In this document: positions 40,296 to 52,337 of the stretch, in pieces
How positions within the stretch are numbered: position 1 is the stretch's first letter
Layout of the letters: the number at the start of each line of letters is the position of its first letter
Assembly (NCBI RefSeq): GCF_000143415.4
Contig: NW_003314282.1
Span: 102,188 to 166,187 of the forward strand
Origin: Selaginella moellendorffii
Taxonomy: Eukaryota; Streptophyta; Lycopodiopsida; Selaginellales; Selaginellaceae
Reading direction: 5' to 3'
Length of the DNA stretch: 64,000 nt
Notes under the pieces: model-generated
Database searches by the model: none
Told to the model about the DNA's origin: nothing
Seen by the model: only the letters and a program-made list of their open reading frames with translations
Made by a program: the position numbers and the translations under genes

Positions 40296-43200
40296 ATGGA
40301 GGGGACTTGTTGTTCGTCTTGCTTGAAACGAGCTGTTCTTGTGCTGAAAGAGTTGTTTGAGAGCAAGCAAGATCTCAAGGCTGCTGTCAAGAGCTTTGTT
40401 GACTGCCATTTCATCTGTTTGAAACAGGGAGATGCCGATGGATTTCTGTGGAGTACCAAGCTCCTCCAAGGCGTCATCGGTCACTTTTCAGAAAAGGATT
40501 TGGAGCCCGAGAGCCTCTCGGTATTTCTGCTGGAGTGCTTTGCAAACGACCAGCAGCAGGAAGAAGAAGATCCACAGGCACTGTCAGCGTTTCATGTGGC
40601 AACACTCCATCGAGACAAAGCTCTGTTCGACTCCTGCCTCGATTCCGCAAGATCAGATTTTCTGAGGTATCATGCTGCCATGGGCCTTGGATTGATCATT
40701 CAGCAGGATGGTGGAGAAGGCGCTCTAAAATGCTTCCAAGTTGCCAAGTCCATAGCAGAAGGTCTGGATGTAGAGTACAGGGCCATAGCTTCGTACTGGA
40801 TGATGAAGACTCTGGCACAGCTTCAAGAAGCGAATATTGCTCTAGATCAGGTGTTCACTGGATCGGTAATCTCGTCAGCTCTGGTTACCATGGTAAAAGC
40901 GAAGATCAAGCAGAAGGAAGGCCAAGCTGGGAAAGAGGTGGTCTCCGTGTATGCTGAGGCTAGAAGAACACTGGCAAACTTCATGGTGAATCTCAACGAT
41001 AAGCTTGCGGAAAAGTTGGAGTCGTCCTGCTGCTCTACCTTGTTCCTCCTCGAGTTTATTCGCTATGACAACTTTACCAAGTTCTCCATGTTGATGCTGC
41101 CATCTCGGCCAGATCCAGAGGCACTCCCTACACCATTGAATGTATGCTTCGCTGCATATGATTTCTACAGAGAAGCGAGACTGGAGATACTAAAGCTCCA
41201 AGAAAACTGGAACGACGCCAAAGATGCAAGGGCCCATATCGAAGAAGGATATGACACTGGTCTCGACTCTCTCGTACTTGGCCATGAAATCGCGTTGAAG
41301 ATGGATGACTTAGACAGCATTTACTGGGCCGGAGTGTTTCTGGACAACTATATCAACCGCGAGATCACAGCAGACACTCAAGCTATGGTTTCTCGACTGA
41401 TAGCATGTTTCGAGAAATACGAGAACGAAGACAACAAGGCTTGGGCATATTACTACGTTGGAAGAAAGGGAACAATCGATGGCAGATTTTCCAGAACACA
41501 GTATGAACTTCTGGAGAAGTCCCTGGAACAGGCAAAGACAGGAATGCTGCGTTACTTTGCTGCGTATACGCTAGGCCATGCATGCAGTGACAAGAAATCA
41601 AGGCAGGAGTACCTGGAGAGCGCAAAACACTGCGCTCTCCAAACCGGCAACGAAGAGCTCATAATCGACGTCATGCTCGAGCTGTTCGTTCTTCTCATAG
41701 AGCGCCAGATGTTCCAAAATGCAAGTGAGCTTTGCCAGGAGCTTGAGAAGATGATCAACAGCAGCCATTTCTCCAGCGTGGTCTTTGGTCAAGGTGTTGT
41801 GGCGCTCATGGAAGGGCATCTCAAGGTTGCTTGGGGAGATCATTCCGGCAGCTTCCTACATTTCCAACGAGCTGTCCACCTTTTGGAACCTCTACAAACT
41901 CTATACCCGGCGGCACTGGTCACGTATATGTGCGGCGAGAACAAACGCACAGTGTCTTACTTTGGCAGGGCATGTTTGCAACGCAGCTTCAGCAGCGCTA
42001 CCACCGCGATCGAAAATTTTGTGAAAAACTCGTCGAAAGGTATGCGTGTTTTTTTTTCTTTTCTTCTTCTGCTTTCTTACCATTCTTTCCTACAGGAATT
42101 CCTCATTTGGGAATTGAGCTCTACGATGAGGCACAGTTGGAGTTCGACGAGATTCTAGAGTCGTTAAAAGAGCTGGATAAGCTTGAAGAGGAAGGAGATC
42201 TCGAACAACAGGAATCACGGATCGCGCACTTGCTCCAAGCTCTGAAACGTGATCATAGGGAGGTCGAACTACATGGTAGACTGGAGGTTTTTGAAGCTAG
42301 AGTTTGGATGAAGATGGCTCACCTGGCACATGCATACTACGAGAGATTGTCTCAAGAGGACGATCAAATCGCGTCGCCTATTTCACTCGTAAACGAATTC
42401 ATGACACAAGCAACTCAGCTTGCAGAGGCCACGTTTCTGCGAGGTACTGCTGTTCCTCCGGTTCTTTGCTCCCATGGTTTTCTGCTGTGGAAGATGGGCT
42501 TCACCAGAGATGCTGTCCAAAAGTTGGAGCAAGCACTCAGGTTGGTATTGTTCATATTTTGTGTCTTTCCTCTCTTTCTAAATGTTGCATTCGTAGGCAT
42601 TGGCTGCGAGTGGATGAAAACTTCGGGTATGTCAGCACGGGAAGGATCACTAATATAGAATCGATCAAAGTCTACTTCAAAGGAGTGCAGATGGTCCTTT
42701 TCGAAGCAAACGAATTCAAGCGAGCAATGATTTGGTCTGAGAGGAGCCATGCAAGAGACATGTTGTTTCTGGTCACCCGGGAAGGAGATCGCGAAAACTC
42801 GACAGAGTTTGACATGGACGACGACAGAGCCTGGTTAGAAGTTGAAGAAATCTCCAAACTCATGGGAAAGGACACAGCCATTGTAGTCATATCACACCTT
42901 TCAACAGCAGCGTTTAGCTCGGTGGCTACGTATCTGTTGCATGATGGAGAGCTCGTCGATTTCAGAAAACGGTATGGTTTCCAAGTCTGCTCGCCATCAG
43001 ATTTGCTGGAGCTCATGAAGGACAACGACGCAGACAGCGCTCTCAGGGACTACTACGACATTATCGTCAAGCCTCTCGAGTCTCGACTGGAAAGCATTCA
43101 GCCCAAGAGGCTCATATTTGTTCCAACCGAGGTAAACTTTCTTCTTTTCACTTGTATGGATCTCAAATTCATATGATCAATGCAGGATGTTTCCCTTGTT

Positions 43201-44061
43201 CCTTTCGGCGCCATGATCGATGAAGACGACAACTACTTGATCCAGAGATATGCTGTAGCCACAGTTTCCTCGTTGAGGCTCTTGAACCATTGTGACAAGA
43301 GAAGACGGGCCCTACGGCAGCAGAAGCAGAAATCACAAACTTCGTCATCTCTGGTGGTTGGCAATCCCAGCAAAGATCTGTATTATGCAACGAAAGAAGC
43401 AGAGATGGTGGAGTCGTTTCTGAAGAGAGCCAACACAGGGAGCGTCGTCAACTTGCTGTGCGAAGCTGATGCAACGAAAGATCTTGTGCTGCAGCAGCTT
43501 CCTGAAAGTGATTGGATTCACATCGCAAGCCACGGTACAGTTACCGCGGACTTTCCAGATGGAGCTCTGGTTTTGGCAGTGCCGGAAGAGCATCGAGACG
43601 ACCTTGCAAAGTCAGCTCGATCTTCCGAGTTTGAGGAGTGCCTCGTGAGAGCTCTCACAACAGCGTCGGTTTCGGACAGGCTCACAGGGGATGAAGTCGT
43701 AGAGCTTGCAGGACAGGGTCCGTTTCGAGCATCAGCCGCGGTTCTCAGCGCCTGCAACTCAGGAATCGGAAGAGTGTTTGCCGAGGGAATCCTGGCGCTG
43801 CCGAGATCGTTCCACATCTCCGGAGTTCCGTCCGTGGTGATATCACTTTGGAACGTGAAGGACGAGTCCACTCAGGTGCTCATGGAGAAGATGTATGGTA
43901 ATCTGGTGGAAGAAGGGATGGACATTGGGAGTGCTCTCCAAAAGGCTGCTGTGGAGATGATCGAGGCTGACGATGGCTGCCAAAAGCTTTACGACGTGAG
44001 GCATTGGGCAGCTTTCTTCGTCTCGGGGAGTCCCTTCACAACTCTAGTATCAACAGTGTGA
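40296..44061 (+). CDS. Full-length TPR-CHAT protein, gene 1
   Basis: Four exons: 40296-42039, 42096-42540, 42597-43131 and 43186-44061. GT-AG introns are 54-56 bp; total 3600 nt, 1199 aa. The start is set by alignment with the paralogues (MEGTCCSSCLK); an in-frame ATG at 40248 is less likely. Residues 1 to about 900 form helical repeats of TPR type (GEGALKCFQVAKSIAE, EYRAIASYWMMKTLAQL, FLHFQRAVHLLEPLQTLYP, EFKRAMIWSERSHARDML). The last about 300 residues are a CHAT domain, a caspase/separase-fold cysteine protease. Catalytic His is in HIASHGT (43531-43533) and Cys in LSACNSG (43753-43755). DVSLVPFGAMID and PRSFHISGVPSVVISLW are further CHAT marks. Substrates are unknown; bacterial TPR-CHAT proteins are proteases switched on by a sensor. 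The nearest relatives in this window are the genes at 52338 and 26210/28479. Confidence 0.92.
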
Positions 44062-44265
44062 ATGAAGTCGCACGCTCCAAGCGTTATTTTGGTGAAGTTT
44101 CTCTGCCGTTCTCGAACTTCTTTTCTTCAGCAAGTGGACAGAAAATGGCCATTGTAGATAAGCTTCCAACATCTTTTTTTATTTCACATCGTTTTCTTTC
44201 ACGTAGTGAACTTTGTGGAAGGATTTTTCATTTAACAGTTTATACAATTGAATAAGCCAAGCTTG

Positions 44266-46330
44266 GGAGAAACGGAGGAGAGTTCTTGTTCGTCTTGCCT
44301 GAAACGAGCTGTTCTTTTGCTGGAAGAGTTGTCCAAGAACAAGCAAGATCTCAAGCCTACTGTCAAGAGCTTTGCTGACTGCCATTTCATCTGTTTGAAG
44401 CAGGGCGATGCCGATGGATTTCTGTGGAGTACCAAGCTTCTCCAAGGCGTCATCAATCACTTCTCAAGCGAAGATTTGGAGCCGGATACCCTCTCAGTGT
44501 TTCTGCTGGAGTGCTTTGCAAACAGCCAACAGCAACAAGAAGAGGATCCACAGGCACTCGCAGCGTTTCAGGTGGCAACACGCCATCAGGAAAAAGCACT
44601 GTTCACCTCTTGGCTCGATTCCGCAAGATCAGATTTGCTGAGGTATCATGCTGCCATGAACCTTGGATCGATCATTCAGCGGGATGATGGAGAAGGCGCT
44701 CTAAAATGCTTCCAAGTTGCCAAGCCCACAAGCAGAAGCTCTTGATGTAGAGTACAAGGCCATAGCTTCGTATTGGATGATGAAGACTCTGTCACAGCTC
44801 GGTGAGCTTCAGGAAGCAAAGATCGCTCTCGATCAGGTGTTCACTGGATCGGTAATCTCGTCAGCTCTGGCTAGCATGATAAAAGCGAAGATCAAGCAGA
44901 AGGAAGGTGGCGATTGGAAAGAGGTGGTCTCCGTGTATCCCGAGGCTAGAAGAATCACTGGCAAACTTCATGGTGAATCTCAGTGACAAGCTTGCGGAAG
45001 AATTGGCATCGTCCTGCTGCTCTACGTTGTTCCTCAACCATATCCGATATGACAGGTTCACCGAGTTCTTCATACTCATGTTGTTCTTCATCTCCACTGC
45101 TACACCATTGAACGTCTGCTTTGCTGCCTACGACTTGTACAGGGAAGCCAGGTGCGAGATAACAATGCTCCAAGAAGGCCGGGTCGACGCGGAAGATGCA
45201 AGGTCCCATATTGAAGAAGGCATCGAAGTTACGTACGACAAAGATCTCAATCGTCTATAAACACTTGGGCCCAGTGAATGTTGTCCAAGTCACCAATCTT
45301 CTAGGCAATCTGATGGCCGAGGACGAGTGGATCAGTCGAGAAGTACTCCAGAGACGGTGAAAACAGTAGAGCTTAGATAATAAATCTAAGAGCTTCCTCA
45401 GAAACAGAGAGAGATCACGAACCGGTTTAGGTTTGAGATATCCTTCTAGGAGTGCTACAACACCTTGTCCAAACACCACCAAGTTGGAGAAGCTGCTTGT
45501 AACCTTTCGAAGTTCCTGGAGGATCTCATTTGCCTCTTGGAACAAATCCTGCGATATGAGAGCGTCAAACTGCCAGGTGATGACGTCGGTGATGAGCTCC
45601 TCGTTACTGACTTGAGGAGCATAGCGTTTCGCCCTCTCCAAATATTCTCGGCTTTTTTTCTTGTCACGCGTTGCCAAGTTCACTCGCAGCAAAGTAACGT
45701 AGCATTCCTGTTTTTGCTTGTTCCAGGGAGCTCTCCAGGAATCCATGCTGTGCTTCAAAAGACTGGCCGTCCACTACTCCTCCTCTTCCAATGTAGCAAT
45801 CTAGGTATTGGCTGTCAATGGATGGAAACTTGGGCTGTTTGAGCACAGGGAGGATCTATAATAGAGTCACTCAAGGCCTACTTCAAGGGACTGCAGATGA
45901 TCCTACTGGAAGCCAACGAGATCAAGTGAGCACTGATCAGGTCTGATAGGAGCCATGCAAGAGACATGCTATTTCTAGTCTGCAAAGAAGGGGATCGTGA
46001 GAACTCGATGGAGTTTGACATGGACGACGAGTCAGAAATTGAAGAAATCTCCAAGCTCATGGGAAAGAAACAGCCATCTTGATTGTATCTATGATTTCGA
46101 TATCAACTTTTGATGAGGTGGTTATCTATCTTCTATACAACGGGGAGCTTATCAAATACAAACACCAACACGGCTTTCAAGTTTGCTCGCCAACGGATTT
46201 GCTGAAACTACTGGATGCTAACGACACAGACAGCGATCTTGGGGATTACTACAAGATCATCGTTGAGCCTTTTGAGTCACAGCTAGAAAGTATTCAAAGA
46301 AACTTGTCTTTGTTCCAGGTGAGGTGAGCT
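44266..46330 (+). pseudogene. TPR-CHAT pseudogene with internal inversion and no CHAT exon (gene 2)
   Basis: Starts 205 bp after gene 1. 44266-45250 matches the N-terminal part of the gene at 52338 very closely, but has frameshifts (for example near 44725 and 44953). From about 45255 to 45830 the sequence is on the opposite strand: minus reads GRGGVV, GFLESSLEQAKTGMLRYFAAS and VFGQGVVALLEGYLK, with one small piece (about 45335-45355) still on +. From 45840 it returns to + (DRSHARDMLF-like, EFDMDDESEIEEISKL, DYYKIIVEPFESQLESIQ). It stops at the exon 3 donor (TTTGTTCCAGGTGAG), and the catalytic exon is absent. It cannot make a protease. Confidence 0.9.
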
Positions 46331-46489
46331 ATTTTCTTCTCTTTTTTTTTCTTGAAAACTCTGTTTGATGAGATGAGAATCCAAGGAAGTGCAGCATGGA
46401 GGGCAAGACTCAAGTCACACTTGGTTTATAGTTATGGCATTTCTGTAGAGCCATTAATTTCTATTCAACTAAATTGGTGGCTAAGAACA

Positions 46490-46560
46490 TGTTTAGTGAC
46501 AGAGATTTAAATTTCTTGGAGCACCATGTTAGGAGGCTATGCTCAGAATGGATATCTTCA
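46490..46560 (+). pseudogene. Tiny PPR relic
   Basis: Reads SWSTMLGGYAQNGYLQES, the standard start of a PPR motif, with a stop just before it and nothing PPR-like after it. Confidence 0.5.
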
Positions 46561-47379
46561 GGAGTCTTTGAGATCAAAGACTTTGTTGAGTATAAAATCA
46601 CAAAGCCTTTACCTTCATTGAAGATTTTTCTTCTTGGAGTGACTGTTTCATTCATTTATTCATTCATATATTATTTACAAGGTCTTGTAATGTTTTTTAT
46701 GTTAAGTGCCAACTTTGACTATGTGGTCAATATGGGTTAAATGTTGTTTACTAGACATATTAAGCTATCATATAATAGTATTGAGGGAATAATGCCCAGT
46801 ATGCAAGGGTTTTTATCAAACCAATACAAGATAAAGCAAAAGAGAAATAAACTAGGCTAAGTATGCTCAATTATAAATCCAACCAAGTGTAGATACTCAT
46901 TTAAACAAAATGAATTAACTAAGGGAACCAACAACAATGACATTTTACAGTTGTGGCAGTAAAGATTTGCTAACAAATAATTTCAATACGCATAATCATA
47001 TTTATAACAAGTGGTAAGGAACTTGAAAACAAGGCTAAGCCTCTTAATTTTATTATTTAGAACTAGGTCTTAACATTGGTATTAAAGGAGTTCGTTGTGA
47101 TGGTCTTCTTTGGTAGATTGAATTAAGATTCCAAATTTTTCTGATGCTAGTGGTGTGAATATGTGGCTTAGTTAGACAATGTGAAGAATTTCTTAATTGC
47201 CAAAGAAACTCCATATGCAAAAGCTTTAGTTATTATTCCAATGATTTTACTTAATATATGTCTTTGATAGTGGAATTGGCTTAAAAAGTTTTGTATTGTA
47301 GATAGCAAACTATCAATATCTACTGTAATGAATTTAAGTCTACTTCTTATTTATATCTTACCCCTCACTATAATATGGA
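46561..47379. other. AT-rich intergenic stretch
   Basis: No gene recognised; short ORFs and AT-rich sequence. Confidence 0.5.
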
Positions 47380-49340
47380 AAATGTTTGCATGGAACTTTG
47401 ACATTTTTAGCAAGGGAAAATAACACTCAAGGATTATATTAAGAAGCTTACTAGCTTAATTAGTTGTGTTCCAATGAATAATTCAAATTAGAAAAAGTCT
47501 TACTTTATTAATGGCCTTCATAATAAAAGCATGAAACAACACTTCTGTCATTCCTAACCTAAGAAAAGTTTGAGGAGTTATTTGATGCAATTTGTTGACT
47601 TAAAAGTAACAAGCACAAATTTACAAGAATTGAAAGAGTTTTTCAATAAAAGAAATAAAATTCTTTGTGAAGAATTATAAGCAAAATTATCATCATTGCA
47701 ACAAGTTTAGACACTAGAAGACTAATTGTCAACAATTGAAGAATAAGTAGCAGAACAAGAAAAATGGTCAATTTTTTAATAGATACTAAGAAGTTGCAAA
47801 ATTTACATTATAAAGATAATTAAGAAAACTATTTTGATTGGAAGAAGATGTTTTTAATCATTATTTGTTAACTTAGTTATGTGTAGAATAAGATGGAAAT
47901 TGAGGATAATTGTGTATTAACTTTGATGCTAGAAGGTGTGTTCTGTGGTTATCTAATGTAAACTTTACTAGCCAATAGAAGTGATGACAACTTTGTTTCA
48001 GTAAAATTTGTTGAAGAACATAACTTAGTTATATAAGGAGTTTTTCAGTATATAGTGGAAAGTGTAATTACCCCTCTATAACATTTCAATGCTTATATGG
48101 AGAGGTTAAAAGTGTTGATTGGCAAGATCACACTTATGAAAACTTTTTATCTCGCAGAAATTCATTATATAGATTTCATTCTTGGGATGTTATAGTTAGG
48201 AAAGATGGATTTAAAAATAAAGTGGAGCATTAAGCACATTTTATTAGAATACAGTGGTATTAAGGATGTGTGGTTTGAAAAGGGGTTTAGCCTTCAGATG
48301 TTATGCTTTTCATTACATCTTTAAAGTAAACTTGTCATAATAAATTATTTACATTTGAATTATTTGCTATTTATTCCTGGCTTCAAGGACCAAGGCATAT
48401 GTGTGGGAGAGACAGTAGCATAAAATGTATTTAAAGAGTTTTTTTTATTTTTTTCCATCTGAATTTTCTCATAGATTACTTCTATTATGAGGTGTAAAAT
48501 ATAAGATTATATTGGAGTTAGGGACGAGGCCAATCTATTGACTTCCATTTCAATTAAGCTATAAGGAGGAGCAAAAAATTCAACAATAAGTCAAGGAGTT
48601 ACTTGAATATGGATTTACTCAGCTAAGTATGAATTAAATTTTGAATTCTACAAAGTAATAATATTCCATATATAAACAAGAGTTTGTAGATATGGAAGCA
48701 CTATCTTTATTGTGTTCACAATCATAAACCTCTTATGTATTTATTTATGATATATGTAAAAATGCATCTTATATCAACATATTTATAAGTGTTGTACATA
48801 TAATTGTTTCCCCCTAAAATCCTACAAAACTGTTGCTATATAAACCTCACAAAACTGTTGTCACGTAAATTTTGCTAGAAAGATAAACCATATAAAAGGA
48901 GAAGAACACTAAGCAGATAGTAAAACTCATAAAATTTAAAGAGTTTCCCACTAAATATTGTTCAAGGAAATTAAATGTGGTGGCAAATGCTTTATTTTAT
49001 ATTTGTTATATGACAGAGTTACAAACATGGTTTTATCATCATTTGAGTAAAGTGGTCAGCAAGTGTGGACAATTAATTAAACATGCTCAAATTTAGAATG
49101 TTAAAGTGGTTTTTTCATAAATTAGATGGAAACATTTTTCTCATTAATGGATGGGATTCTTTATTATAATGGCTATGTGTATTGTGTTGATTAATTAAGT
49201 TATATTCCACTATCATGATCGTCTAAAGGCCAAGTTAGAGTGAAAAATCATTCAATATTTTATATAAGCCAGTTGAAAGATATACTATCTCGAAATGAAA
49301 AGTAATGACTCTTTGATATATACAGTTGTGGATAATGGAT
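47380..49340 (+). mobile_element. Strongly decayed Ty3/gypsy relic
   Basis: Stop-riddled + strand fragments follow gypsy order. At 48165 IHYIDFILGM is the end of protease. At 48480-48610 LELGTRPIY and SYKEEQKIQQ-VKELLEYGFTQ form the RT N-terminal block. At 48965 RKLNVVANAL is the RNase H to integrase link (normally NVVADALSR), followed by YMTELQTW. At 49140 SLMDGILYYNGYVY is the integrase N-terminal block. RT catalytic and most of integrase are deleted. It is AT-rich, consistent with long C-to-T decay. It is a different lineage from elements 1 and 2. No LTRs found. Confidence 0.7.
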
Positions 49341-49669
49341 CAAAAGGTGATCACTACCTTGGGATAAAGGTTTATTAGAGGGGAAGAATTATTAGATGCT
49401 AAGGGTAAAAGCTTAAATTACCCAAAGAACTCACATTAGAAGGAATAGTCTAGGCATCTTAATCTTTGTCAATTTAACACCAAGTCTTAACACCAGACTG
49501 ACAATTTCAAATATTTGACTATGTTGATATCCATCATATCGCCAATGATGATATGCATGCATATTCTATCTATCATTCATTCATATATTATTTACATAGT
49601 TTTGCAAGGCTATAGGTTTAGAAGCATGAGTTCAAGGGTCATATAGGTGTTCTGATATTCTTAGGGTGC

Positions 49670-50935
49670 CCATTTTGAAGCATGAGACTGATGGATGCAA
49701 GAATACAATTTGAATTATCTTCATATATAATATTTAAGCAATATAGCATCTTTTGTTTTTGTCAACTATTTCAGCTTATTCTTATTTATCTATCTAGCCA
49801 GGTCGTAATACTGAGGTATCCTAGTGGCAGGAAGTCTAAAGCTACTGAGTGTTCAACATCGTTCAAGCATGCTAAGAAACTCCCTTGTGTTTGTGCTGAC
49901 TCATGGAAGTCAAAGACTGTAAGACTTAGTCAAGAAAGGGCTCATTTAAAGATTGTGTAGAATTTTTATACTCCCATGAAGCTGAACTATGGAAATTGTT
50001 AACATTAGAAAAATAAAACTCAGATTTAAAAATGATCCAATAGTCTTTGAGATCAAGGACTCTGGGGAGTATGATTTTGACTTATTCTTATTTATCTATC
50101 TAGCCAAGTAATGCTGAGGTATCCTAGTGGCATGAAGTCTGGAGCTAAGAATCCCTTTTGTTTTTGTTGACTCATGGAAGTCAAGGACTGTAAGACTTAG
50201 TCAAGAAAGGGCTCATTCAAAGATTGTATACTCATATGCAGCTGAACAATGGAAATTGTTAACATTAGGAAATTAAAACTCAGATTTAAAAATGACACAA
50301 TAGAGATTAGGGAGTAATTTTGACTTATTCTTATTTATCTATTTAAACAGGTCGTAATATTTTAATGCTAAGGTATCCTATGCCAGGAAGTCCGGAGCTA
50401 CTATGTGTTCAGTATCATTCAAGCGAAAGTCAGGAAAGGGCTCATTCAAAGATTGTGTAGAATAGCCTTAAATTTTCTAAGGTATATATATACCATTTCC
50501 ATGTTTCTGGAAGCTGAACTATGGAAAACTCTCAAAATTAGAAAAATATAACTCAAATAGTCTTCAAGATCAAGGACTTGATCAAGGACTGTAAGGCCGA
50601 ATTTTAAGGCAAGGACTGTGGATAATTTACATAAGGAGTATGACCATGATTTTTTCTTCTTGGAAATACAAGAAGCAATTCAAATAGGATATTATGTATA
50701 TGTCTGTAAGGTTCCCATCTTGAAGACTAATGGATGCAAGTGGATTATATTCATATATAGCATAGCCCTCAAACCTTACTTTTGTCAACTGTTTTAAATT
50801 TATCTAACAGTCAGATACTCTAATGCCTGATGGTAGGAACTTAGGAGGTATTGCATATTCATTGTTCAAGTAAAGGAACTCTCCTGTGGTTGTAGTACAT
50901 AGAAAGAAATTTCACAGCCTTAAAATTTATAAGCA
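49670..50935 (+). repeat. Degenerate direct repeats, three to four units of about 250-300 bp
   Basis: Blocks TTATTCTTATTTATCTATCT, GAGGTATCCTAGTGGCA and AGTCAAGAAAGGGCTCATT recur at about 49771-50080, 50081-50320 and 50321-50610. A partial fourth unit (ATGGATGCAAG, TTGTCAACTGTTT) at 50720-50880 matches 49690-49770. The repeats are non-coding, and their origin is unknown. Confidence 0.75.
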
Positions 50936-50959
50936 ATGACATTCCAGTATATGCCATTT

Positions 50960-51235
50960 TCAGGTGACAATGGAGTTTACACCATCTGTGACTTCAAACT
51001 CGTGACAAAACTGGAACGCCTCTCTTCCCCACTCGGCCACTCGGAACAGTCGATTCTTTCCCACGAACCACAGCAGATGCATTTCCACCTCCAACTGGAA
51101 CCTGAAATGGAGCGGAAATTTGGATCTCATGCTTGGGTGGAGATGCCACATGACGCCTGGAAAGCTTTCCACTTTGATTCCTGTGATTCCTCCTGGAAAT
51201 GGGGTCTGGAAACAATAAAAAGTCAAATTCATTCG

Positions 51236-51281
<46 letters not shown>

Positions 51282-52216
51282 GCTATGGAGGAGCGAACCT
51301 TAAGAGACTTGGTAGACAAGCTCAATCCAGAGTGTGGATTGTCAGCATTGTACCTCACCCCATTGTGGCTCCATCGCAAAAGCCTCCACTCAAACACCGC
51401 CGTGTTCCCGGACCCCATTTCATCCTCCACGCCCTCCCAATCCCCAGCACTGATCGTCTCCCTCTCCGTCGATTCTTCGAATCCCACCCCCCAGCTCCTC
51501 TCGCCACTGATCGACAGGGGCCCAAATCCAATCTGGACGCCGATCTTCTTACCACTGCTCCCTGTCCTCGTGCTAGCCCCGCTGCTAGATCCACCACCGC
51601 CTTCGGTCCTGGGCGTGTAGAGCGGGATCGCGACGGCGCTGGGATCGCCCAGCAGTGGCTCGATCGAGAATCTAATCCGGCAGGGGTAGAAGCCCAGCGC
51701 CGTCTCGTTCTTGAGCGCGTCCATGACGCTCACCGATAGGGTCTTGATGCGGAGCTCCACGTCCACATTGGCAGGGGTGATCCGGACGCTGGGCGCGATC
51801 ACCAGTTTGATTGCCACGCGCTGTTCGCGGAGTTTGTGATGGATCGCGGCCGGGATCTGGATGCGTGGGTGGGGTTGGGGGGCCAGCTGGATGCAATGGC
51901 ACGGGTGCCACGACGGTCCATCGCCATAGACGAGGCGGTAGTTTGGATGCCCGGCATTACGATTGCCCGAGGATTGTGTCGGTGCCGTGTACTCGATTTG
52001 GGGAATGGAAGCAGGGAAGAGGATAGAGGAAGGGGATCCAGCAGAAATCGTGGTCTTGGGCACGACGAAGAGGGATGGATCCTGGAGATTTTGAACATAG
52101 AAGTGTTCTTCTAGTATTTGCTTGGCCATTGCGAGTTGTGATGGATCCTCCCATGCCTCCGCGTCGCCCAGCTTCACATCCTTGCCGGATTGGCACAACT
52201 CCCGGAGCTCCTCCAT
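50960..52216 (-). CDS. Unidentified plant protein, two exons
   Basis: Exon 1 is 52216-51299 (306 codons) and exon 2 is 51205-50960, joined in phase across a 93-bp intron that contains a (CT)n tract and a TTTATTGTTTCCAG acceptor; 387 aa. Without splicing the frame is also open, but it would translate the microsatellite as a Leu-Ser repeat, so splicing is preferred. The N-terminus MEELRELCQSGKDV is helical. The middle has beta-like segments with NYRLVYGDGPSWHPCHC, VAIKLVIAPSVRITPANVDV and ALGFYPCRIRFSIEPLL. A Gly/Ser-rich linker (GGGGSSSGASTRTGSSG) precedes KIGVQIGFGPLSISG. I do not recognise the family. GC-rich, unlike the AT-rich repeats beside it, which supports a real gene. Confidence 0.65.
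51245..51275. repeat. (GA)n microsatellite in intron
   Basis: About 15 GA units inside the single intron of the unidentified gene; on the gene strand it forms a CT-rich tract upstream of the acceptor. Confidence 0.9.
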
Positions 52217-52337
52217 GCAAAATAGCGAATGTACTTCAACCCTAATACGGAGGGTTAGTCACATAATGACCTTTGTTGCAGCTAAGTCAAAGTAAACTTT
52301 TATTTAACAGTGGAATTTGGAGTTGTGTTAGAAAGAA

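Noticed and set aside
46338-46360. Fourth CHAT exon downstream of pseudogene 2
   Set aside because: After the exon 3 donor the sequence is unrelated and AT-rich; no HIASHGT or LSAC motif is found.
50936-51739. 267-aa open frame on +
   Set aside because: Antisense to the two-exon gene at 50960-52216, crosses its GA microsatellite, and is less supported by splice signals.
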